Program-made: the position numbers and the translations under genes
Assembly: GCA_004352715.1 (NCBI GenBank)
Contig: SCFE01000054.1
Span: 1,087,075 to 1,151,074 of the forward strand
Direction of reading: 5' to 3'
DNA from: Hofstenia miamia
Lineage: Eukaryota; Xenacoelomorpha; Acoela
DNA length: 64,000 nt
Part shown: positions 49,901-61,303 of the stretch, piece after piece
Layout: each line of letters begins with the position of its first letter
Position numbering within the stretch: the stretch's first letter is position 1
Notes under the pieces: generated by a model
The model's database searches: none
Seen by the model: the letters and a program-made list of their open reading frames with translations, nothing else
Told to the model about the DNA's origin: nothing

Positions 49901-52900
49901 AACTGTACCTCATGTAAGGAAAACGAGTTTTTGTGTGGCGATAAGGCTGGAACTGGGTTTAAATTTGGAGGAGTGTGTATCTCCAATGATAAGGTAATGC
50001 ATTTCTGCATACATTTTTTACTTATTTTATTTATTTCAACATACTTGTGCACGTGCCCGGTCAGTAGCCCGTATCCATAAAAATATGCCCGTCGGTTTCT
50101 CCGTGCCAGTATCATAAGCCCGTTATGCTCGTAGCTAAATGTTTCTTAGCTAAAAATAGCTTGACAGTCATGACACCTACCAACCAAACTTCGTATATTA
50201 AGTCACACTTAAGTCCCGTTGACAGAAGAAGTCTTCTACCAATTTATGACAATAATTGACACAGCAAATTTAAAATATTTTTAGTGTTCTGCTGATTAAT
50301 AATTTACTGAAAACGAATTTTTATCTATCATATTAGTACACTACACTTCTAGTATGAACTTAGAAAATAAATAAACTACATTAATTCCATTCAAACGATA
50401 TGGGCGTCGTGCTTTCACAGCTTATGATTTTTTTAACATATATTAATTCAATATCAGAAAGTGACAGTGAAATGAAACTCTCTGATTTTGAATAATACAG
50501 TTAATTTTATGTGGCTCATTGTATATTTTATGTGGTATGCTGTAATTTTTGTTGTAAATCTACATGAAGGGCAGAGATGAAATCGGATCCAACATTTTAG
50601 GATCCGATCCGATCCGGATCCGAAACTTCGTGATCCGGATCCGAATTTTTAAAAGAATTTTAGTTTTCGATCCGAAACTGATCCGAGTATAAAGAAGTAT
50701 TCTAACAATAAATAAACATGGACTTAAAATATATTTGTTTTTCTTCAAATACGAATAAAAAATTTTAAATTCTTTAATAATGTCTTGAGATTAAGAATGG
50801 ACACATACAATGTAAAGGGGAGGACAGGGTCGGACATGGATTGAGGTATTGGAAAAAGGGGACAACTTACGCAATAGTGCATGCTAATCAACTCAAATGT
50901 AATGAATCCCAAGTAACTTAAAAAGAATGTGTTGAAAGGGCAATGCTAAATTTTAAAATATTACAATAGTATCAAATGCTCTTCTAGTACTACAGTCTAA
51001 TACAGTCAATTTCGGTAAAGCAAATAAAAAATTTCAATAAATGTTTTTGTCAACGATCATAAGATGGGCCTAAAATTTTCCGCCAATATCCCTCTATGTT
51101 TGAAATAGATTGCTTATTTTGTCTGTAATTGTCCACCCGGATTGGTGTAACTTTGAATATGAGTGGAAATTGATCATTCGTTCTGCTAAAACTCCAACAA
51201 ATTCACTTTCACATTTGTAAGATTTATAGTAATCTAATTCCTAAAATTTTCATCAACTATAATTATAATGTATTTATAGAGTTCAAATAGTTGAGCTTCT
51301 TATGGTATTACCGCCCTCTTACTCTTAATTATATTATGTCCAAGTCAAAAGATCCCAATTTTGCAAAGCTACTATGAATTGGGAATTGCTGTTGTTTCAA
51401 ACCACATAAAGCTTACTTCAAAATTGAAGCTAAGATGAAAAAAAGAATAACACAAAAAACGGCACATTAAAGAACAAACCCAAAATATATATATTGCAAG
51501 ATTATAAAAATAATTTTAGGAAAGTGTATTAAATCAGTGATAGAAAAATTAATTTTTCAAACAAAATTTCAGATTTAAATATAAATTTTGAATTTTGCTG
51601 AAATTGGATGGTATTAAATTGGACTAAAAATGTTAAATTATGTAACTGCAACATTAAATATATTAATACCCTATTAATAGTATGCCGACGGTATGGTTCC
51701 AAAAACATTTTTGTATTAGTGATTATAATAATGACAAACCTTTTGAGTACTAAGTTGATCCTGGCCTTGCAAATGGCTTAGAGTGCATATTTAAATGAGA
51801 TTTTTTGAGCATCCCAAATTATATTAGTATTTTTACATTTTGGCAGTGTTTGCAAAAGCTAAAGTATTCCACTTGGTTCTCTGTGTTCTGTGCTTTTTCT
51901 TTGACATACATATTAGAGAGAATGCTTTTCAGAATTCTGCTCTTCCATTTGCAAGTTTGTGATGGGGGCTAACGTGAATCGCATTTTCAGATTTGAAGTA
52001 TTCGTCACCAATTTTATAAGTTGTTGGAAGGAATAACGCGGAACCTGTTGTAGTAACAATGAAATTCAATTACAAAATTTCACTTAGATTGAGATTATTA
52101 AATTTGGATTCAATGTAAAAAATGTGTGTAGTTCATAAAATGTACAAATACATAAACTTTAAAAATTTTCGTCCCGAAACACATCGGAAGTTTTTTAAAA
52201 TGAAGATCCGATCCGATTTCGTCTCGGATGAAGGGTTTTCACAAAATACATATGCGTAAATAGATATATAAAATTGATAGATGCAAAATATGTATCTATC
52301 AATTGACCTAATCTACTTCAAACAAAACTTTAAGAATATCTTCGAAAAACAAAGTTCAGAGCCCGTATGCCTGGCCCGTGCAACTTTGTCCGTACCCGGT
52401 ACGGGCCCTACCCTAGTAGATAGGTTTTATATTAATAAAATACTTCTAGTTGTGAATTTTTGGATGAAATAGATAAGATGTTTAATGCATTGTATTGAAA
52501 TGGTAAGCAGTTTTTCTACTTGAAATTCAATTTGTTTATCTGTTTAGGTTTGCGATGGCCACGACGATTGTGGGGACGGATCCGACGAACCTCCCTTTTT
52601 CTTTGAAGGATGGACAGAGAAATATTGCAAATCGTCTTCAACCTCATCTTGTAAGTTTTGTTTTGCGTAACACCAATTTTTCAGTTAATTTATGGTTTAA
52701 GTGAATTATCATTATGAAAAATCTATATTTAAGCAATATTCCTTGTGAAATTTTATACATAATTCATCAACAATCATTTAGTGGCTTCGTCCACATCAAA
52801 TTGGTTCAAAGCAAAGACAAAGCCAACTATTACTACCGAAAGTATACCTGAGTTGACCTTGCCGACTTCGACAGGTTTGTATTGTTAGCTTAAGTTATAT

Positions 52901-54807
52901 TACAAATATAAATTCGATTGTAGCTAGGGTTTTTTATTGTGTAGAAACACTGGGTTGAATCTAGAGAGAACTGTGCCAGAGGACTTTGTCAAAGCTGAAG
53001 GTCGCTGAGGTGAACATTGACTAGAGCAACAGTGATTCTAACAAAGTAACAAGAGAACACTATTGAATTGAACTTTTTTCTCTATTTACAGATGCTTTGG
53101 TGTGTCTTATATACAATGCGTATTAACATAATGTACAAACATACAAACAACTAGTCACTAGTAAATATGAAAAGCGCGGGAGCTGGCCGATACTAGAAAA
53201 CAGTACCTGCCGATGCTACAATAGCATTGCTGTTTTATTAGATGTCTGTTTATAAAAGTTTAGATTTCATCGGTAGATGGCGTAAAAATTTAAACTATTT
53301 TATAGTAGTTTTCAATATTTTTCTTAAAAATAACCATCTTTCAATTAAAAATTGGTTTGAAAACCCAAATTACTAAAAAAACATTGCATTTTTTGCACAA
53401 CATATTTCCTCCATTAGAGTATTTGATAATGCGCGCTCGACGTAGGCCTTTTGAAAACGCTGCTCATGCTAAGTACAAATTCGCTTAAAAACCCTTTGAA
53501 AATTCAGGTATTTTAATATTATATTACATGAATTTATCATAGAAGTCTCGCTTTATTTCCTAAATTCGTGAAGCTTAGTTATAATACCTTTGCGAATGTG
53601 GACTAACCATTAATTTTTATTAAACAATCAAAATTGGTTCTTAAGAATTGAAGACTCGTCCTATTACATTATATTTGCGTATATGAGTGGCATAAACTTT
53701 TGTTTCATTTTACTACTAAATATATTCCTATTATACTAATAGTTTCACAAATTGCCATATGCATTTTCATAGAAAATTAGGTGCTAGATTTATATATTTT
53801 GTGTTGTTATCATTTTTACTAAATATATTTTTGTAAACATAATTTCTTGTATACATTTTGAATATTGAATTATTTAAAATTTTATTGTCAATTCTTTGTT
53901 ATTTTTTGGAATCAGTTTGTTTGTCAAGTGGAAACCACTATGTACGCAAAAAGTTAATTTTGTTTTCATCAATTATTGAAGTCTCAAATTAATTTGATTT
54001 ACACTTTTTACTTACATTTCAGGTATTAATGTTCATTATGTAATTTTAATAGCTATATTTTACACGAATCATTTATTTCTGCGGAAAATGGTCAGACAGA
54101 GGTAAATATTTTAACCCTATCTTACTTGGGGAGAGGGAGGCGATTTGACCCCCTTCCATATTCTTAGATATAATTCAGAGACCGTTTTTTTAAATAAGCA
54201 TTCCTTATATAATTTTTTTCTTTAACTTGGTTCAATGCAAAATTATAATTAAATCTTTTCTATGTTTTATTTACATTATAGACCTTTCTCTTGATCCCTA
54301 TTTAGTATATTTCTAAGGTTTGTGTTTCACAATCTTTATAATCCAACACCAACATGTAAATATAGGCACTATAAAAAATTGAAAGGAAGGCTATTATATG
54401 AGCCTTCTTAATATATTGTGAGGGGATGTTCCACAAGAAGAGGAAAATAAATATTGTAAAATAGTATTTCTTTCCTCATTAGAAGTTGCTAACTATATAT
54501 TCATTATTACCTTTGCCGCTTTATCAAATTCCCTGAGTCATGGCAACATCTGTAATGTTTGTGCATGTACGCATCGTATTATTGGAATTATTTTCACTGA
54601 CATTTATGTATATACTTGAGTGTATATTTCTCTTGAAACCATGTTTTGTGCTTTGAGTTTGAATTAGTGCACATTGTGGAAATGTGGTGAGTAAGATTGA
54701 GATTTAATGGTAAGTTAAACCTAATTTATAGAAAGCGTCCAACTCCGAAATCTCGTACATGCCAAACAAACAATTCTGCAGATATTATGGCATTTGTGAA
54801 GAATTAA
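43968..54807 (+). CDS. VWD-C8-TIL-LDLa protein with C-terminal membrane anchor, copy 2 (5' partial)
   Basis: Second copy of the gene at 21365-32204, encoding the same 624 visible residues. Exons: 43968-44217, 44301-44500, 45221-45464, 46553-46762, 47996-48125, 48655-48818, 49043-49221, 49847-49993, 52548-52650, 52782-52874, 54023-54101 and 54732-54807. The only substitution I saw is in an intron. Because introns, transposons and microsatellites are also unchanged, this is probably the same locus placed twice rather than a second gene, and it should not be counted as a paralogue without read-depth support. Confidence 0.75.
45555..45704 (+). repeat. Two-copy tandem repeat, copy 2
   Basis: Identical counterpart of 22952-23101. 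Confidence 0.9.
48338..48338. other. Single-N contig join
   Basis: The five bases TTTCA occur on both sides of the N. Together with the join at 25747 it shows the same local sequence closed in two ways. Confidence 0.85.
50572..52227. mobile_element. Non-autonomous hAT transposon in intron, copy 2
   Basis: Identical counterpart of 27969-29624, with the same ATGAAGGG target duplication (50564-50571 and 52228-52235). Confidence 0.88.
52940..53220 (+). mobile_element. Solo-LTR-like repeat, copy 2
   Basis: Identical counterpart of 30337-30617. Confidence 0.65.
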
Positions 54808-54852
54808 TTTATTGAATTAAAACCATTCTTGTATTTGAGAGGAAGTGTGTTT

Positions 54853-54858
54853 AATAAA
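54853..54858 (+). terminator. Poly(A) signal AATAAA, copy 2
   Basis: Counterpart of the signal at 32250-32255. Confidence 0.6.
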
Positions 54859-55226
54859 TTAATACTACTCTGATTTCTCTCTCCATGTATGTATACAGGG
54901 AGCTAAGTACACATTTATTCGATTATATCAACAATTAGCACTGTGAAGTATAAAACATGAACATGTGCTAGCCAATCAGATTGCGCTAGTTTTCAAAACA
55001 TGGCGACTTGTGTTCTGGGGATGCACAATCTCAGACCAGCTGTCAAATCTTGTAGCATAAAACAGCGATTAATTATTAAATCTCTTTAATCGAAGAATAT
55101 CATGGATTATCACGTATCCTCTCCGCTTCTTTCACACTGATGTTCAATGCTGGAATATATTCAGTGGCACACACTTCAGGTTTGGATGTTTGTAAATTTA
55201 TATTTCCTATTTACATATATTTATAC

Positions 55227-55254
55227 AATATTATATATATATATAAATATATAT

Positions 55255-55306
<52 letters not shown>
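55227..55306. repeat. TA microsatellite closing duplicated block copy 2
   Basis: Counterpart of 32624-32703, one TA unit shorter. Confidence 0.9.
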
Positions 55307-55307
55307 C

Positions 55308-57478
55308 AGAATCCACACAACGGAAACGTCGCACTCTCTGTTTATGGTAAATAATAAGAGGGCTTATTTTGGTATGTGTATCGCAGAAATTTTAATATTG
55401 CTGCGTGATGTTTTCGGTTACTAGAAGACAAGTTTGTGTGTGCGTGAAATGCCTCGTTAGTGCAGTATTGCATCATGTAAATTAAAGTACGAAAATGAAG
55501 ACAAATATTTCCGTTCCCTAAGGATGGAGATGAACGGGAAGGATGACAGAATTCTTTGCAAAATCAAATTTACAATGTTACGAAATGGATGGGGGGTTTG
55601 CAACTTCATTGGCCTCCAAATTATGCCACTTTCAAAAGTAAAGGCCACCATTTACCAGTTGACACGCCGTCATCATTATTTCAAAGGTAAACAGTTCAAC
55701 CAGTTCTACGCAGAAACGTTGATGAAAGAGAGGTCACAGCCTGCCAAAGAACAGCCTTACAAATTAGCTTGCTCTTCATAATCAGAACGCCATTATAAAG
55801 AACATGAGGAATTGCAAGCATTTTGCTACAATCTCAGTGGATACATGATGGCAACTTGCACACAAGGTAATTCTAGGTTTTAAGTAATCTATTTTCATTC
55901 AATAAACTAAATGAAAACATAGCACAGATCAAAGTAATTGAATAGGCTTCTTATTGCATATTTTCGATGCTTTAATGATAGATGAATTTTTCCCTTGATT
56001 ATAATAGCAATAACTTCATACTTAGATCATCATATGTTTGGCATAATTGCAAATATCTGCATACTGGATTTTTTTATTGCTTTTAAACAGTGTGAGATAT
56101 TATTAACAAACAATTAAAAATTCTTTTATGGTACTAATAATTATTCAAAAATTATTATTGTATGATAATAATATTAGTCAAGTTCTTATATAAGACGTAA
56201 TTTATATATAATGGTTGTGACTTTAAATATAATTTACAACTTTATTGTCTCATGGAGAACTTTGCCATCGTAAGAGTGACTTATTCGACATTTCATTGTA
56301 TTTGTAAAACTATTATAAAACTTCTGGTTAGCTTTGCATCAATTCTATTGTAGCTAAGTTTGTAAATATTTATGATGAGTGTGGTAATGACTTTAGTGAC
56401 AATTTTCTACGTGTATTGAACAGATTTGCACATTGCTTTTCCAATGCTTTCGAAATCTCAAAAAAATTTGAAACGTAAAAAACAGGCTGTAGTGTAGAAT
56501 CAACACACTGCTTTGGATTGACCGTAAATAGCTTTTACTATCACTTTTTGTAGAGTACAACCGGGATTTCCTACTTAATGGTCGATTTCAACTATCTCTT
56601 ACTGCTCAATTAATTAGACTGTCTTGTGCAATAACTTTATTACGACATTAGAAGAATATAACCAAGTTCTCTTTAGGAGCAGAAGATCTCATCAGGGTTC
56701 AAACCGAAGCAGTGCCATGCAATCAGGAATGAAGTGGTTACCAGCAGCGATCTCCAATGCTATACCATGGTTTGTGACTCATAAGGGAACTAGCTCAGTA
56801 CACGTGGTAGAACTGGAGGTGATCCTAGTGGTGCTCGCCCTATGTGATTTTGGACAATAATTGCTCTTGTTATTATGAGTAATAAATGGAAGTTGCAACC
56901 GGGCCGCTTTCGCCTCATATAGATCTTACATGTAAATCACCCTAAATATAAATAGATACATGGCCCTCGGTACATGTGAGCAATTATTGTGGTGATTAAA
57001 AGACGATCACCTAAGTATGTCTCTGAAGCAATAATTATCAACAAATGTGATATGCTCGCAGGCATTTCTTACGTTTAATAAATCTGTTATGTTTATTACC
57101 TACAATAAATTTGGATCTAAAATAAATAGTGTTAGCCTAACGTTAGCTATCCAGTTATTTAGAATGCGGAGGTTTATTATTAAGTGACCTAAAGACACAC
57201 TTTCACTAGACAGGGCAGAGCGGTAAAGCTGATGTTAGAGCTGATGTCGAGTGTAAATTTGAAGGATGCCTCAGTCGGTCGGTAAGTGCAACAGTGAGAT
57301 TCCCTGAATAGCTGCCCGTGTGCCTGAACGTTTAGCGAGCCATTGTAATAATGATAAAACCTGATATGAAGCAAAATTAAATCCAAATGATTTATTTAAT
57401 CAACTAACTAAATTCCATACAGTATTTATAGTAAGATTGTAAAATGTTAACATGTACCTGTTTTTAGTTTACTGTTTT
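55308..57478. other. Non-coding or unassigned DNA
   Basis: No supported gene. Open frames at 55524-55781 and 56624-56860 match no family I recognise. A THAP-like cysteine pair near 55455 follows an in-frame stop and was not accepted. Confidence 0.5.
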
Positions 57479-57764
57479 TGTAGAATCACTGGGTTGAATC
57501 TAGAGAGAACTATGCCATAGGACTTAGTGTCAAAGCAGAAGTTCACTTAGGTGAACTTTGACTACAGCAACAGTGATTCCAACTTTGTAACAAGAGAACA
57601 CAAATTAACTGAACTTATTTCTCTATTTACAGATGCTTTGGTGTGTCTTATATACAATGCGTATTTACAATATGTACAAACATGAAAACAATAAGTCACT
57701 AGTAAACACGAAAAGCCCGTGAGCTGGCCGATAAGTAACAAAACAACTACCGACTGATGTTACG
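57479..57764 (+). mobile_element. Solo-LTR-like repeat
   Basis: Begins TGTAGAATCACTGGGTTGAA and ends ACTGATGTTAC. Over most of its length it is clearly related to 30337-30617, with the shared core AGATGCTTTGGTGTGTCTTA. No retroelement coding region is adjacent. Confidence 0.65.
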
Positions 57765-58155
57765 TTATTTCTGTGCTTGTTAACTCGTTCATTAACCTTG
57801 TAAAAAGGTGTTATTTTTACAAAAGATTATAATTGATATGAAAGCATAATCAAAATAAATAAACGTCCTTAATATCGTTTTCTTTTCATCGTCACCTTTT
57901 TATGCAGATTGATGCTGATTAGGCTACAGTAGTTAAAAAAACAGAGAATAGCATTTGAATAAATATTTCATGTTTTTTTGTATTCGTTTATAAAAATATA
58001 GTCTAAAATCGCCTTTTCTCAGTTATGAAAGATGGTTAGTAACAATAAGCATAAGCCCTCTCATTATTTACCATGATAATGAAATGAATAATCTATGGTG
58101 AGCAGATAGTTTACAAAATGAATACATGCAACCCATTTTTGTGCAAGTAATCATT
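57765..58155. other. Non-coding AT-rich DNA
   Basis: No gene or repeat recognised between the LTR and the LINE remnant. Confidence 0.5.
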
Positions 58156-58790
58156 TCATGTACACAGTGCAAATAGTATTCTAAAGACCCTAATGACAAC
58201 TTCGTCAATATGAGATTTCCTGGAGAAATCACGAGTGATTATGACTCCATATATTCTTATGAAATTGACTGTGTTGTGGAATAGGGTCATGGTATTCTCA
58301 CATTGACTGCCATTTGAGCCGATTTTTTGGAAATGATTTCCATTCTGTTCAATCAAGCCTTCTTTTTATGATGTCATGTAATTATTAACTAAAATATAAG
58401 CTAAGAACAAACGAGAGGGTTGGCTTTATTGTAATATGTTCTGCAAGTATGAAGCTTATACAAGAGAAATAAAGCTATCCGTAAGCCGCTCAACACAAAC
58501 TTATCAATAAATAGTTTATGACAAAGCATATCAAGAGCTCTAGAGACGTCCACAACTTGAACCAGAGCAGAACAAAATATTTTTAAGATGTTTTGTGATG
58601 TCGTCTAAAATTGCTATTGACATCAGGGTCAGGGTGCAAGATGAATTTTTTATATACAAATGGTCAGTAATTGTATCATCAGCTGCTTTATGTAGTGTTG
58701 TAGATATTCCATCATGTCCTATTGCTTTTCAACTACTCACTTTCTTTAGATGATGATATGCTTTCACAGAAATGGTAGAATTATACCAAT
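58156..58790 (-). pseudogene. LINE-type reverse transcriptase remnant
   Basis: Non-contiguous pieces on the minus strand appear in the order of a non-LTR reverse transcriptase: HHLKKVSS-stop-KAIGHDGIS (compare LK..KA.GPDGI), VDVSRALDMLCHKLFIDKF (compare DFSKAFDTV.H..L..KL) and IYGVIITRDFSRKSHIDEVV (compare LGV.ID..L.W..HI). Stops and shifts separate them and the catalytic YADD box was not found. It is a dead fragment. Confidence 0.65.
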
Positions 58791-59244
58791 CGATATTATT
58801 CCCTGGGTCCATGTGCCTATGGTTGTATTCAGACTTATTTGGAGACATCCGTAATCTTCCTTTAGGAGCTGATTAAGAAGAGAATGCTATCATTGCTTGT
58901 TCTGCTATTGACCTTAAACTTCAGATCAAGAGCATACAGGTAATGTTTTGACAAATCGATTTCCTGGATGCATTTTTAAGTATTAAAAAATATTTTTTCT
59001 AAGAGGAGATCTAGTACAAGTGGGTCACTGGGTTGTTTGCATTTAGAGTGTCACCTTTTTAGATAAAATTTATCTCAGGACAATTTTAAGAATATCTATA
59101 AATTCACCATCATTAATACATTAATTAATAGTAGTATTAACATAAACAATAACATTATGTACTGTTGATGCTGGGTACAAATTTTGAAGATTATTTGGTA
59201 GTACTTGTGTAAGATTTGGTTAGCATAGTGACAATATGTGCTCT
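58791..59244. other. 3' flank of the minus-strand gene, nothing recognised
   Basis: AT-rich DNA between the LINE remnant and the stop codon of the next gene. It may include that gene's 3' UTR. Confidence 0.4.
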
Positions 59245-60231
59245 TCAGATAGAAATATACTTGTCATCTTGGTTTATATCCATGATGCAAATGTGGGTGG
59301 CAAAATTTTCACACATATGGCTCTTCAGTGTAACTGGAAATTGGCAGTCTTGCTGAGTTGACATTGAACATTTGCTGAAGAATTTTTCATTAAATTTCAT
59401 GCAAATGACATCATCAATAGCATCGTCATCAAATCTACCAAAAAAAGTCTTAGGCTGCTTTGTATCATATTGATGAAGACAGTCTCTCCATTTTGCATGG
59501 AATGGATTTAGGCTATAAGTGTTGAAGATACTGTAATCTTTACTCATAAATCTATACAATTGAAAAGTGTTGGATTTGCAATATTGCAAAAATTCTGTGG
59601 TAGGGACTTTAAATAAATGAACAAACAATTCATGGTTACTGAGATCATGTGCAGAGCATAATGGAATATCTCCAATATGCAATTTTAAATGTACATGGCT
59701 TATAATGGTATCATCCTGCCTGCATATGTACGTTGTATTTTGCAACTCACTGCATGATGCATTTCTTACAGAACCAAATACAAAGAGAACTGAGCTTCTG
59801 CAGTTGATGTCAATTCTCTCTTGAAAAATATTAATTGCAAAGTCATGGATTTCAAGAGGAAGTTCATTTCGTACACATTCAGTCTTACTGAATAATGTGA
59901 TGATGTGCGGATCAACGCAAATTAAGTTAGGACTTGCTCTTGGCTGATAAATACATTTGGATTCGACTGCAAAGTAAAAATCTTTGATACTGTGATTAAT
60001 TCCAACAAATAATGACAGCTTCCTCTTAGCTTCATGATAACAAACAACATCCAAGTCCGAAAATAATATAACGAAGACATACGATTGACATAGAGGCAGA
60101 TCATACACATAAGTGTTTCTTGAATGGTTGAAAGTTACACTAAAAGGATTGTGGATAAAACGCATCGCATCATTTTCTCCCTGAACAACTTTGCCACGTT
60201 GGGCAACATAATCACAAATGTATGAAGTAAA
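59245..60231 (-). CDS. Last exon of an unknown protein with FG-GAP/VCBS-like Asp loops
   Basis: A 987-base open frame (328 codons) starts directly after an acceptor-like TATATAG and ends with a stop at 59245-59247. An internal Met lies at 60165, but the frame is open to the acceptor, so an upstream exon in the gap is likely. The protein has about 18 cysteines and no transmembrane run. Two segments, FFGRFDDDAIDDVICM and CIMDINQDDKYISI, resemble the D-x-D-x-D calcium loops of FG-GAP/VCBS repeats; the first follows KWRDCLHQYD. The family is not certain, and a secreted or surface role is an inference from the cysteines. Confidence 0.55.
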   Translation of the reverse strand, partial: FTSYICDYVAQRGKVVQGENDAMRFIHNPFSVTFNHSRNTYVYDLPLCQSYVFVILFSDLDVVCYHEAKRKLSLFVGINHSIKDFYFAVESKCIYQPRASPNLICVDPHIITLFSKTECVRNELPLEIHDFAINIFQERIDINCRSSVLFVFGSVRNASCSELQNTTYICRQDDTIISHVHLKLHIGDIPLCSAHDLSNHELFVHLFKVPTTEFLQYCKSNTFQLYRFMSKDYSIFNTYSLNPFHAKWRDCLHQYDTKQPKTFFGRFDDDAIDDVICMKFNEKFFSKCSMSTQQDCQFPVTLKSHMCENFATHICIMDINQDDKYISI

Positions 60232-60779
60232 CTATATATATATATATATATATATATNNNNNNNNNNNNNNNNNNNNNNNNNNNNNNNNNNNNNNNNNNN
60301 NNNNNNNNNNNNNNNNNNNNNNNNNNNNNNNNNNNNNNNNNNNNNNNNNNNNNNNNNNNNNNNNNNNNNNNNNNNNNNNNNNNNNNNNNNNNNNNNNNNN
60401 NNNNNNNNNNNNNNNNNNNNNNNNNNNNNNNNNNNNNNNNNNNNNNNNNNNNNNNNNNNNNNNNNNNNNNNNNNNNNNNNNNNNNNNNNNNNNNNNNNNN
60501 NNNNNNNNNNNNNNNNNNNNNNNNNNNNNNNNNNNNNNNNNNNNNNNNNNNNNNNNNNNNNNNNNNNNNNNNNNNNNNNNNNNNNNNNNNNNNNNNNNNN
60601 NNNNNNNNNNNNNNNNNNNNNNNNNNNNNNNNNNNNNNNNNNNNNNNNNNNNNNNNNNNNNNNNNNNNNNNNNNNNNNNNNNNNNNNNNNNNNNNNNNNN
60701 NNNNNNNNNNNNNNNNNNNNNNNNNNNNNNNNNNNNNNNNNNNNNNNNNNNNNNNNNNNNNNNNNTATATATATATATA
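60232..60779. other. TA microsatellite interrupted by a 508-N gap
   Basis: TA runs lie on both sides of N at 60258-60765. Unlike the 1000-N gaps, the length 508 suggests a size estimated from read pairs. Confidence 0.95.
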
Positions 60780-61286
60780 ATTATATACTGGCATAATTTA
60801 CAATCCAATACATTTTATGGTGTGAAACACATAATTACAAAAATTATTGAAAGTCTACACCGATGAACATTGAATGAAGACCCACAATTTAAAAACTATA
60901 ATGAAAACATCTGATGCAAAGATTTCGGAAGCCCTAATAATAAGGAAAATATTGTAAACAAAAACTACTAAATAAACAATGTAGGACTAACATTGTAAAT
61001 ATTTCTCAAATCATGCCACCGCAACCTTCCCACTAATAAAATTGCAACCTAGTCCTAACCTGATGTCTGAAAAAATCTTAGTTAAGAGTACATATTTTTT
61101 GTGAGTAATCTCAGGATATATACAAATTTCCTTATTTTATTATATTTAGTACAAATTCCATTACACGACATTGCTAGAACTTAAATTTGATTGCATCATA
61201 ATCTTATAAAATGTGAATTTTTGTTAATCTGAGTAAATATTGACTCTAATTCTTAATTGACTTGCATTAGTTCAAGCAATTCCGAT
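60780..61286. other. Upstream region of the sulfotransferase-like gene
   Basis: AT-rich, no gene recognised. Confidence 0.45.
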
Positions 61287-61303
61287 TTACGTCATTATTT
61301 AGG
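61287..61303 (+). other. Splice-acceptor-like site next to the sulfotransferase start codon
   Basis: ATTATTTAG (AG at 61301-61302) lies one base before ATG at 61304. As with the P450 gene, this may be a 5'-UTR intron or a spliced-leader acceptor. Confidence 0.4.

Larger units (their letters stand above)
43809..55307 (+). repeat. 11.5-kb near-identical duplicated block, copy 2
   Basis: Matches 21206-32706 base for base as far as I could compare, with one substitution (46246), a single N at 48338 instead of 25747, and one TA unit less. It diverges after the TA run at 55307. Confidence 0.92.

Noticed and set aside
55449-55781. Possible THAP domain (MPR-stop-CSIASCK...)
   Set aside because: A stop lies at codon 4 and the later conserved residues of THAP (such as the C-x-x-H pair) were not found.
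56624-56860. 78-codon plus-strand frame
   Set aside because: No family resemblance and no splice or repeat context.
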